Below, in pieces: positions 33,114 to 41,598 of a DNA stretch of 64,000 bases. The notes below the pieces were generated by a model, which worked only from the letters and a program-made list of their open reading frames with translations, did no database searches and was not told where the DNA came from. The translations under genes and the position numbers were made by a program. Origin of the DNA: Ephydatia muelleri (Eukaryota; Porifera; Demospongiae; Spongillida; Spongillidae); assembly GCA_013339895.1 (NCBI GenBank), contig JABACO010000001.1:6288888-6352887 (forward strand), read 5' to 3'. The first letter of the stretch is position 1. The number at the start of each line of letters is the position of its first letter.

Positions 33114-36059
33114 ATGTGGCGAAGTCACATGAACCTCCACGCTAAAGGGGTTTTTCCTGGTGAAGTACCTACCTGGTGGTTACAGGAGCAGAACCTTACT
33201 GTCTGCACAAACTGTTTCTGCCTTGTAGCAGTGTCCCGTTTTACATCTCATTTGGATAAGTGCTCCACGATTGTTGTTTCAGGTTGTCGTAGTTTCCCTC
33301 ATAGCTCCCTAGGTGTCTCATGTCCTTCCGAAAATCCTCTCCCTGCACTTCCTTCATGGGAGGAGGTATGTGAACTACAATGTCCAACAATCCGCTACAT
33401 TCCACACAAGGCCAGGCCGGCAGTTGCACGTGTCCTGTCTGATGTCCTGAGGTCAATCTGCTTTGAGAACTCAGAGGAGGCATGGTTGAAACTTTTTATG
33501 CTCCCCAAATGTGTGCTGCGAGCTTCTAAGCGGGGTGGGCGCCACTGCAAGCATCCATCAATAGAGCAGCTATGCGGCTTGTGGTCTCAAGGGGACATTG
33601 GCGGCATATGGAATAGAATTAAAAGGCGTCCTGTCATCCCTCCTCACAAACAAAATTCTCCAATAGACGTATCCAAAAAGAAGATCTCTTCAGCTATAGG
33701 TCTGGGTAGAGAGGGGTTATTAGGGAAAGCTTGTCAGGCCTTGGTTTCTCCAGGCATAGCTCCTAATACCCAAGAGGTTTGGAATTCACTTCAACAGAAA
33801 CACCCTAAGGGAGCTCAGCCTTCTCTACCTACATCTTCCAGTCCTCCTGTCACTCATGTGTTGCCACAGGACTTTAACATCTTATCAGTTCTTCATTCAT
33901 TTCCCAAGGGTACAGCATGTGGGCCATCAGGGCTTCGCATTCAGCATCTACTTGATTCTGCTCAAATCCATCTATCAGTTCCTCTCTGCTCCTCTTTGCG
34001 TGGTGTAGTAGACATCCTGGCCAGTGGCAGAGCTCCAATTTCAGTATCAAAGTTTCTGGCTGGTGGATCTCTCACTGCATTGGTGAAGAACAAGGAGGGT
34101 TGCCCATTGGATATTCGCCCTATTGCAGTTGGAGAGGCCTTGAGACGCTTAACAGGGAAGTGTCTTTGTATCATCACTAAGCCCAAAGCCACCGATTTCT
34201 TTGCTCCTTTGCAATACGGAGTCGCATGCACAGCTGGGGCAGAAAAGGTCATTCATGGGGTTAGGAGCTGCATCAAGGAGCATTGGATAGATGATAATTT
34301 TACTGTCTGTAAGGTGGATATGTCCAATGCATTTAACTGTGTGTCTCGTCAGGCTCTCCTGGAGGAATGTGCAGTCCATTTCCCAGAACTTCTTCCCTGG
34401 GTAGGATGGTGCTATGGCTCACAACCAACTTTATGGCACCCGCTTGGACAGTTGAGTTCGGAGGTTGGTGTCCAGCAAGGGGATCCGCTGGGTCCACTTC
34501 TCTTTTCCTTAGTTCTACACAAGGTTGTGTCATATATCGCACAGGACAGGGAGTGTCTGCCTCTACTTTTTAACGGTTGGTACCTGGATGATGGGGTTTT
34601 GTTGGGGCACTCACAAGCGGTTAATCGGGCTTTGACTCTCATTCAAAAGATGGGTCCATCTTTGGGTCTTTTCGTCAATGTATCTAAATGTGAGTTGTTT
34701 GGATGTGGAGACCTGTCTTCTTTTCCTCCTGAGATGAAGGTGTCACGAGTACCCAACCTTGTGATTCTGGGTGCTCCAATTGGGGATCTCATTTTTTGTG
34801 CTAAGTTCGTGGCGCAAAAACGAGCTGATGCAGCAGTACTATTATCCCAGTTGGCAGAAGTAGGAGCGGAGGATCCTCAGGTAGCTTTCCTTCTGTTACG
34901 GCAGTGTGCGGCATTCTGCAAGTTAGTCCATTTGGCTCGCTCCGCACCTCCTTCACACATTGCAGAGGGCTTGGCGCTGTTTGACAAGGACGTACGCCAA
35001 TGCTTTGCTGAATGCACAGCTGTAGATGCTGCTGATGTGGAGTGGATGCAAGCACAGCTTAGCCTTAGTAGGGGTGGGCTTGGCCTCCGTAGCTTGTCAT
35101 CCCATTGTGTTGCAGCATACCTTGCCTCCATCAGCAGTTCTGGCTGTGACAAGTGGAATCTTTTAGTGGAGCCAATCGAACTCTTTAATGGGTTAGTACC
35201 AGCGGAGGATGCAATAACTCTGGAAACGTTAGCCACCTCTAACATGCGCCAGCACTCCCTGTCCGGAAAAATTGAAGACCAGCAGTTTCGGCAGCTGTTT
35301 CACATCTCTTCTCCTGCCAATAGAGCTCGCTTGCTATCAATTTCATCTCGTCATGCTGCTTCGTGGCTTACTGTTGTCCCCTCCCCAGGCCTTAACTTGC
35401 ATCTGGAGCCAAATGAATTCCAGATTGCTGTGAAGTGGTGGTTAGGAATGGATGTTTCGTTTGGTTCTTGCTGTCCTCACTGCCCTGACCACAGGCTGGA
35501 CCCGCTTGGTCACCATGCACTGACGTGCAAACACGGGGGGGATGTAGTCTTACGTCACAACAGCCTACGGGATGTTTTTGTGGAGTTTTGCCACAGAGCC
35601 TGTCTAGGTGGTCAGGTAGAAGTGGGAAGTGGTCAAGGTCATGACAGGCTTAACTCTCGTCCTGCAGATGTTTTGGTTAAAAACTGGCACCTTGGCAAAC
35701 CTGCTGCATTTGACCTCACCATCACTTCTCCGCTTAATCCAACCACTTTGACGGAAGCGGGAGTGAAGTGTGGGTCATCTGCTCAGGTTGCCGAGGTTAG
35801 GAAGCATGCTGCTAATGATGGGAAATGTAAGGAGCTGGGGTGGGTATGTATTCCACTAGCTGTGGAGTTGTATGGATGCTGGGGCATGGAAGCCCAGGAA
35901 TCTTTTAAACGTCTGGCGGCTCGTCTAGCGATCCAAATGGGATGCAGCAGATCGCAGGCTACTACCACATTGTACCAGAGGCTGAGCCTTTCCCTCGTGA
36001 GAGCTAATGCAAGAGCATTGCTCTCCCGTGCAAGGGTTCATTTGGAGGAGGGGGGTTGA
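33114..36059 (+). CDS. RLE retrotransposon polyprotein, copy J
   Basis: A 981-codon twin of 18856-21801 with the same length and stop. All motifs are intact: ACGPSGLRIQHLL, VDMSNAFN, GVQQGDPLGPLLF, WYLDDG, CPHC...HHALTC, RPADVL and FDLTITSP. The differences I see from copy A are L/I in GREGLLGK, C/R in NKEGCPLD, H/N in CAVHFPE, A/T in ARSAPPS and L/S in AVELYG. The true coding region extends upstream through HRKQCIVDGCQEF. It is the best candidate in the window for an element active in the recent past. Confidence 0.85.
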   Translation: MWRSHMNLHAKGVFPGEVPTWWLQEQNLTVCTNCFCLVAVSRFTSHLDKCSTIVVSGCRSFPHSSLGVSCPSENPLPALPSWEEVCELQCPTIRYIPHKARPAVARVLSDVLRSICFENSEEAWLKLFMLPKCVLRASKRGGRHCKHPSIEQLCGLWSQGDIGGIWNRIKRRPVIPPHKQNSPIDVSKKKISSAIGLGREGLLGKACQALVSPGIAPNTQEVWNSLQQKHPKGAQPSLPTSSSPPVTHVLPQDFNILSVLHSFPKGTACGPSGLRIQHLLDSAQIHLSVPLCSSLRGVVDILASGRAPISVSKFLAGGSLTALVKNKEGCPLDIRPIAVGEALRRLTGKCLCIITKPKATDFFAPLQYGVACTAGAEKVIHGVRSCIKEHWIDDNFTVCKVDMSNAFNCVSRQALLEECAVHFPELLPWVGWCYGSQPTLWHPLGQLSSEVGVQQGDPLGPLLFSLVLHKVVSYIAQDRECLPLLFNGWYLDDGVLLGHSQAVNRALTLIQKMGPSLGLFVNVSKCELFGCGDLSSFPPEMKVSRVPNLVILGAPIGDLIFCAKFVAQKRADAAVLLSQLAEVGAEDPQVAFLLLRQCAAFCKLVHLARSAPPSHIAEGLALFDKDVRQCFAECTAVDAADVEWMQAQLSLSRGGLGLRSLSSHCVAAYLASISSSGCDKWNLLVEPIELFNGLVPAEDAITLETLATSNMRQHSLSGKIEDQQFRQLFHISSPANRARLLSISSRHAASWLTVVPSPGLNLHLEPNEFQIAVKWWLGMDVSFGSCCPHCPDHRLDPLGHHALTCKHGGDVVLRHNSLRDVFVEFCHRACLGGQVEVGSGQGHDRLNSRPADVLVKNWHLGKPAAFDLTITSPLNPTTLTEAGVKCGSSAQVAEVRKHAANDGKCKELGWVCIPLAVELYGCWGMEAQESFKRLAARLAIQMGCSRSQATTTLYQRLSLSLVRANARALLSRARVHLEEGG

Positions 36060-36262
36060 GGTGTGAGTGTGGATTTATAGTTATAGGTGACTTTACTATA
36101 ATTAAGGTGCATTTATTTAGACCAGTATATGTGTTGATTGTGTATTATTATAGTACATGTAATAATAATAATAATAGTGCATTTATTCTCATTAGTGTAT
36201 TCTTGTATCCTGTATATTATTATTAATTATTAATACATATATTATAAACACATTACACACTA

Positions 36263-36657
36263 TCAAACATATAGTCTAGATAGAATGGCCCTGGAATTGG
36301 CTCTGATCAGGGTCAAGTTTAATCTGCCATAAATCAGATTAGTTGTTAAGGACTTGGGCTGCCCCAGTTGGGTGGCTAATCTTCCTGCAAGTCTGGAGAG
36401 ACAACGTTGAGCTTCTGGTCCCCAACTTCCATAGGACTCTACAACCAAAGGGATGCACACCCACCCTAGCTCTTCACATTTTGCATCGTTACTGTGGTGC
36501 TTCCTCTGTTCTGCCTGCATTGCTGCTGAATTTGGTGTCACACACGCTACTTGTAGGGTATTTGAATTAAGCGGGGATGTGACACAAAGATCAATTGCAG
36601 CAGGCTTGCCCAACTCCCAATTAGGGATGAGGACATCGGCAGGACGCGTTTGTCGTG
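36263..36657 (-). mobile_element. RLE retrotransposon 3' fragment, copy K
   Basis: Minus strand from TRPADVLIPNWELGKPAAID through LCVTSPLNSN, KHHSNDAKCEELGWVCIP and LIYGRLNLTLIRANSRAILS to a stop at 36263. The frame is intact over about 130 codons. It is 5'-truncated near 36657. The 3' side meets the (ATT)n tail of copy J, pointing tail to tail. Confidence 0.75.
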
Positions 36658-36700
36658 CTTAATACTAAAACTTTATTTCAATATATATATGCACCAGATA

Positions 36701-36771
36701 ATAAAAGTTATTATTATTATTATTATTATTATTGTGGAATTTGTTATATGTACAATAATAATAATAATAAC
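36701..36771. repeat. (ATT)n and (AAT)n tracts between copies K and L
   Basis: (ATT)n at about 36710-36734 and (AAT)n at 36753-36770, separated by a short spacer. They are junctions of the TAA-linked copies. Confidence 0.85.
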
Positions 36772-36781
36772 ACAATTAAGT

Positions 36782-36852
36782 TTAATACTCAAGAAGGGGA
36801 GCACGGGCACATCTGAGGAGGATGGCTCTTGCATTCTGCCTCATCAGTGTGT
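36782..36852 (-). mobile_element. RLE retrotransposon terminal scrap, copy L
   Basis: About 22 codons on the minus strand (TLMRQNARAILLRCARAPLL then stop) corresponding to the final residues of the family protein. They are bounded by (ATT)n on both sides (36753-36770 and 36858-36873). Confidence 0.55.
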
Positions 36853-36869
36853 GTACAATAATATTATTA

Positions 36870-37229
36870 TTAATACATACACATGACATTATAGCACATC
36901 AGAACACCACTAACTAAGTCTACATGTATTGTTCCGCTTAAAAAACCATCCAGAGAAATGGCTCTGGACAACAGTGCCCTGACATTGGCTCGAACAAGGG
37001 TTATGCTCAGTCGTCCATAGAGGGATGCTGTTGTTGTTGACTTTGGGCTATTGAGCCTCATAGCTAATTGAGAGGCCAGCTGTGACAATGCCCATTTAGC
37101 CTCCGTACCCCAGCACCCGTACGTCTCTACCACTACTGGAATGGAGACCCACCCCAGTTCTGCACATTTCACATCATTCGCCTGATGTTTTCTCACTTCT
37201 GTAGCATGGGCTGCAGACCCTGCTGTCAC
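36870..37229 (-). pseudogene. Endonuclease C-terminal part of copy M
   Basis: Continues TAGSAAHATEVRKHQANDVK, CAELGWVSIPVVVETYGCWG, and SLYGRLSITLVRANVRALLS to a stop. Just upstream (37230-37480), in another frame, are the knuckle HHALTCKHGGDVV, TRPADVLATNWMLGKPAAFD and FAVTSPL, giving the frameshift. Confidence 0.7.
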
Positions 37230-37632
37230 ACTCGCTTCATGTAAGGTACTCGAATAAGCGGAGATGTGACAGCAAAATCAAATGCAGCAGGCTTCCCTAG
37301 CATCCAGTTGGTGGCTAGGACATCAGCTGGCCGTGTGTGGTGCTCATCTCGTCCTAGCCCGCTCCCTGCCTCCACCTGAACACCGATGCAGGCTCGTCTA
37401 CAGGACTCTGCAAAAACATCCCGAAGCCTGTTGTGTCTGTTGACTACATCCCCACCATGCTTGCACGTTAAAGCATGGTGGCCTAATGGATCCAGTCAGT
37501 GCCGGATTTAGGGGGGGGCAAACGGGGCGGCTGCCCAGGGCCCACGGCTTTTTGAGGGGGCCCCACCGTTCTCATAATAATGATATTCATGTTTTTTTGG
37601 TTTATAATAACTCATACTAAAATTACTAATTA

Positions 37633-37965
37633 GTGTTAATTGAGCGAATTAACATGCATATGGAGCCGGAGCAAGAGACCGAGAATAGAAGTGCGCGAAG
37701 TGGAGCATCGAAACGAAAGAAGCGGAAAGAACAACTTGATGAATGGAATAAGCTACAAAGCAAACTGCCAAGGCTTTTGTCCTTTGGATTTCATGTTCAA
37801 AATGAGCCAAACCACAGTACCCTCCAGGGAGTCCAGGCTGGTAACCTCGAAACCGCAGTGGCAGAACATCAGTGCGTAGACGTAGTCGACAACGTGCATG
37901 ACAGTATGAATGAAACGGAACCAAGTGCAACCATGCTGCCAACATCTTCTGATCCTTGTTCTTAG
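37633..37965 (+). pseudogene. hAT transposase N-terminal segment
   Basis: 110 codons, with in-frame ATGs such as MHMEPEQETENRSARSGASK. RKKRKEQLDEWNKLQSKLPR then LLSFGF is the basic, helical leader usual before the TTF zinc finger in ZMYM-like hAT proteins. It ends at a stop at 37963-37965, where the internal deletion changes frame. Confidence 0.6.
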
Positions 37966-38644
37966 GTCTAAATTTGATGAGTTTGAAAGACGAGCAATAG
38001 ATGTAGCACATGTCAAAATATATAAAGATGTAAACCAGCGCAAAAGGCGACAAACAGCACAGCATCAGGACATCAATTCTACTACGCTGCATGGAAGGGA
38101 TAAATTTCGAGTAGAGACATTCTTCAGAATAATTGACACTTTGATTACAGAGTGTAAAGAAAGGACTGCTGCCTACTTAATAGTAAACTTACGATTTAGA
38201 TTCCTGACTGAATTTCATGACATGTCAGTGGCTGCAGTTGAAGAGGAATCAAAAGCCTTTGTGTCTGTTTATGGGTCAGATGTAGATGATTCTTTCCCAA
38301 ATGAAATGATGCATTTCATAGAATTTATTGGAAAAGAAAAAAACAATGCTCAGCAGATGCTAAGTACAATTTTGAAAACAAATGTGATCTCCACTTTTCC
38401 AAATGTCACAACTGCTTTGCGAATTTACCTTTCACTGATGTGCACCAACTGTTCTGGTGAAAGGTCATTCTCTCGATTGGCACTTTTAAAAAACAAATTA
38501 AGAACAACTATGAGCGAAGATCGTCTGAACTATCTTGCAATGATGAGTATAGAATCTGATATAACCAAACAACTAGATTATTCAGATGTGATAAATGAAT
38601 TTGCTCTAGGAAACGCTGTTTTCAGAAATAGATTACGTTCCTAA
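37910..38644 (+). pseudogene. hAT transposase C-terminal segment with hATC domain
   Basis: 244 codons. The first ~20 precede homology. KFDEFERRAIDVAHVK leads into the C-terminal half. FPNVTTALRIYLSLMCTNCS, GERSFSRLALLKNKLRTTMS and EDRLNYLAMMSIESD are the hATC dimerisation domain. The frame is intact to the stop at 38642-38644, but the catalytic Asp/Glu region is missing. Confidence 0.8.
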
Positions 38645-38733
38645 ACTTCCTAATTTCATATTGTGTGTGATACTACCAGTCCATTGCCTGCAAGTGTATG
38701 AAGTGTTTGTGTAATTGTTACATTAATTGTGTA

Positions 38734-41259
38734 TTATTTCAGTATGCATGTCTGATGAGTGGGGGGGGGGGGGGGGGGGCCACCAAGTATAATTGCCCAG
38801 GGCCCACGACTGTCTAAATCCGGCGCTGGATCCAGTGCATGAGGGCAATGTGGACACAATGAACCGTGGGCAACCCCGATTCCAAGCCACCATTGTATGG
38901 CCGCTTGAAATTCAGCAGGCTCCAGATGTAAATTAAGCCCTGGAGAAGGAACCACGGAAAGCCAGGCTGAGGCATGTGGGGATGACACAGAAAGCAAGCG
39001 TGCTCTATCTGGAACTGATGACTTAGACAATAACTGCCTAAACAGTTCATCTTCGAGCTCTCCCGAAAGTGCTTTCTGGCTGCTTGGGGTGTTCGTCAAA
39101 GATTCAAAAGAAATAGCCTTGCTGGGTGGAATGCAATGGTTAAAGTCATCAATGGACTGCAAGAGATGCTGCTGAGGAGCTGAGAACAACCCTGACATGC
39201 ACACAGAAGCAATATAACAGGCTGGTGAATGCTTTGAAAGACGACGAAGCCCAAAACCACCTCTACTTAAGCTGAGTTGTGCCTGCTCCCAAGCATCATC
39301 ACTGGTGTCCACTCCTGTGCATGAAGCAAAGCAATGACGAACGTCGTTATCAAAATACCTGAATCCTTCCGCAACAAGAGAAGGGGGTGTGGATCTTGCC
39401 AAGTGCACCATTTTACAAAATGCGCCACACATCCGTAGCAAAAGTAGAGCAACTTGAGGGTCAACTGAGCCAACCTCCTCAATCTGAGAAAGCAATTGAG
39501 AGGCCTGTGCACATTTTTGAGACACAACGTTAGCACAAAAAATTGTGTCCCCAATAGGAGACCCCAGTATCTCAAGATGAGGCATGTTGGATTGCTTCAT
39601 CTGTGATGAAAAAACGCTCATGTCATTCTGGCTGTATAACTCACATTTAGATGGATTAATCACCAGTCCTAATGGAGGGCCTAGTTCTTGGATTATAGCG
39701 AGTGCATGTAAAACTGATTGCTTTGGACCTGCAACCACACCGTCATCGAGGTACCAGGCATGGAAAAGCAACTTTGCCGTGTCTTCATCCGTAGCAATGG
39801 CACTCACAAGCTTGTGCAGCACAAGACTGAAGAACATGGGACCTAGAGGGTCACCCTGTTGAACACCTACCTCTGATGTTAAAGTTCCCAAGGGGTGCTG
39901 TAATAATGGTTGCTGCCCGTAGCACCAGGATGCCCATGGAAGAAGATCTGGGAAGTGAAAGGCACAATCATCTAACAGAGCTTGACGTGAAACAAGGTTG
40001 AAAGCGTCGATCTTGAGCACAACGAAGTCCTCTTCTTCCCAGTGTTCTTCAATGCAATGCCTGAGACCATGAATCACTTTTTCTGCTCCCGCAGGACAGG
40101 CTACTCCAAATTGAAATGGGGCAAAGAATTCGCTAGCCTTGGACTTTAGCACTGCACATAGACACTTACCTGTTAGGCGACGTAAGGCTTCCCCCACTGC
40201 AATGGGGCGAATGTCTGGAGGAAAACCTGGCTTACCTTTCACCAGAGCAGTGAGACTACCTCCTGCTAGATGTCGTGACACTGAAACTGGAACCTTTCCC
40301 GAGGCAAGCAAGTTCACAATGTCTCTTAAGGAAGATGAAATGGGAAATTGTAGAGGCACTTCAGCGGTATCTAAGAGGTGTTGTATACGAAGGCCCGATG
40401 GTCCACATGCTGTTGACTTTGGAAAGGACCTCAGTACCATAGCGATATTGAAATCTTTGCTGAGAATTGGAATTGGTGGACTGCTCGGAGCTGGTGGAAT
40501 AGGGGGAGGTCCTTTTGGGTGTTTGGATTGAATTAGCTCCCATGTTTCATTGTTGTTTGGTGCTATTCCTGCAGAGGTCAAGGCCTGGCAAGCTTTTCCC
40601 AGGAGTCCTTCTCGGGCTAAAGCAACTGAATTTTTAACCTTTCTCTCGTTATTTTCTTGCTGCCTCTGACGAAACTTACCATTGGTAAGGCTTGCAGCTC
40701 GCTGCCAAAGAAGATGGTACTCGCCTTTTAACCATTGATCACATAGGCGCTCAATCGAACAGGGCTTGTGATGACGTCCTCTGCGTTTTGGGGAAGAAAC
40801 CAGGCACTTTGGGAGCATAAAAAGCTTCTTCCAAGAATCCTCAGTGTTCTCATGGAGGATTGAACGTAAGCATGTGGATAGAGCCCGAGCTAGTGCTGGC
40901 CTGGCTTTGGATGGCACATGATGCATTGTAGGGCACGGTAACTTGCATATATCTTCAAAAGTAGGAAGAGACTCGAAAGAAAGGGAGCTTTCAGAATCTG
41001 CATTACAAGGCATACTAATAGGCGACTCTGAGTCAATATGAACAATGTGAGTACACTTTACCTGATGGGAGGAACGGTGTGATTCTTCTACAAGATTGTT
41101 GCAGTCTAAGCACTGAAAGAGGCCATGCTCGTTAAGCCAGTTGACTGGAATGCTACCAGGGAGCAAGCCCTTAGCATGTAACGACATGTGATGTCTCCAC
41201 ATAGTTGGGGCAATAAGTTCAGGGCATCCATGCACTGCACACTGTTTCCTGCTACCCAT
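38734..41259 (-). CDS. RLE retrotransposon polyprotein, main frame of copy M
   Basis: About 830 family codons, then a few dozen spurious ones inside the hAT end. The start MGSRKQCAVHGCPELIAPTM includes the first C2H2 finger (MWRHHMSLH). A second finger CLDCNNLVEESHRSSHQVKC follows. RT motifs are ACGPSGLRIQHLL, GVQQGDPLGPMFF and WYLDDG. Motif A reads LKIDAFNLVSRQ, three residues shorter after the catalytic Asp than in the sister copies (VDMSNAFN). The frame reaches CPHCPHALDP and is then broken by the hAT insertion. The true N-terminus lies beyond the Ginger insertion near 44367. Confidence 0.75.
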   Translation of the reverse strand: MGSRKQCAVHGCPELIAPTMWRHHMSLHAKGLLPGSIPVNWLNEHGLFQCLDCNNLVEESHRSSHQVKCTHIVHIDSESPISMPCNADSESSLSFESLPTFEDICKLPCPTMHHVPSKARPALARALSTCLRSILHENTEDSWKKLFMLPKCLVSSPKRRGRHHKPCSIERLCDQWLKGEYHLLWQRAASLTNGKFRQRQQENNERKVKNSVALAREGLLGKACQALTSAGIAPNNNETWELIQSKHPKGPPPIPPAPSSPPIPILSKDFNIAMVLRSFPKSTACGPSGLRIQHLLDTAEVPLQFPISSSLRDIVNLLASGKVPVSVSRHLAGGSLTALVKGKPGFPPDIRPIAVGEALRRLTGKCLCAVLKSKASEFFAPFQFGVACPAGAEKVIHGLRHCIEEHWEEEDFVVLKIDAFNLVSRQALLDDCAFHFPDLLPWASWCYGQQPLLQHPLGTLTSEVGVQQGDPLGPMFFSLVLHKLVSAIATDEDTAKLLFHAWYLDDGVVAGPKQSVLHALAIIQELGPPLGLVINPSKCELYSQNDMSVFSSQMKQSNMPHLEILGSPIGDTIFCANVVSQKCAQASQLLSQIEEVGSVDPQVALLLLRMCGAFCKMVHLARSTPPSLVAEGFRYFDNDVRHCFASCTGVDTSDDAWEQAQLSLSRGGFGLRRLSKHSPACYIASVCMSGLFSAPQQHLLQSIDDFNHCIPPSKAISFESLTNTPSSQKALSGELEDELFRQLLSKSSVPDRARLLSVSSPHASAWLSVVPSPGLNLHLEPAEFQAAIQWWLGIGVAHGSLCPHCPHALDPAPDLDSRGPWAIILGGPPPPPPTHQTCILK

Positions 41260-41425
41260 ACTACCTACACTGCAGCAGGCATTATTTACTTGTAATCCTT
41301 CTGACTGTGAAACAAGCGATCGCTGATGCGATGTAGAATCCGTTGCTAAGAGAACCGAACTACAGGCAGGGACAGCTGCATTGTTACATTCATTGATAAC
41401 CGCTGCCGCAAATTCAAATTCACGG

Positions 41426-41429
41426 GGAT
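41426..41429. repeat. Ginger target-site duplication, left
   Basis: GGAT directly before TGTCACGG, repeated at 44069-44072 directly after CCGGTGACA. Confidence 0.85.
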
Positions 41430-41598
41430 TGTCACGGTTAATTTGGTCCGCCAGAAATTTTGGTCCCGGACCAAAATTTTCAGGAAATATTGGTCCGCGC
41501 GGACCAAAATTTCCTGGAAAAAATTGTCCGAATCTGGAATAAATGGTCCGTGAAGTGATTATTGGGCCACGTGCCCGAAAAAATAGTTGAAGAAAGAA

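Larger units (their letters stand above)
32450..36220 (+). mobile_element. RLE retrotransposon, copy J (near full length)
   Basis: The longest plus-strand copy, from (ATT)n 32423-32450 to (ATT)n 36218-36232. It holds the N-terminal Cys-rich domain (32536-32660), a Ser/Thr/Pro-rich linker, C2H2 fingers, RT, knuckle and endonuclease. Its 3.2-kb 3' part is nearly identical to copy A. The only visible defect is a one-base frame change near 32870-32940 between the Cys-rich region and the rest. Confidence 0.85.
37497..38828 (+). mobile_element. hAT transposon, internally deleted (Zaphod/ZMYM type)
   Basis: Termini CAGTGCCGGATTTAG and CTAAATCCGGCGCTG are inverted repeats with one mismatch. The 8-bp target duplication GATCCAGT is exact (37489-37496 and 38829-38836). 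Poly-G tracts lie near both ends. The length is 1332 bp. The N-terminal coding segment and the C-terminal dimerisation domain remain, but the middle of the transposase, including the catalytic region, is gone, so this is a non-autonomous derivative. It interrupts the CCHC knuckle of retrotransposon copy M. Confidence 0.9.
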
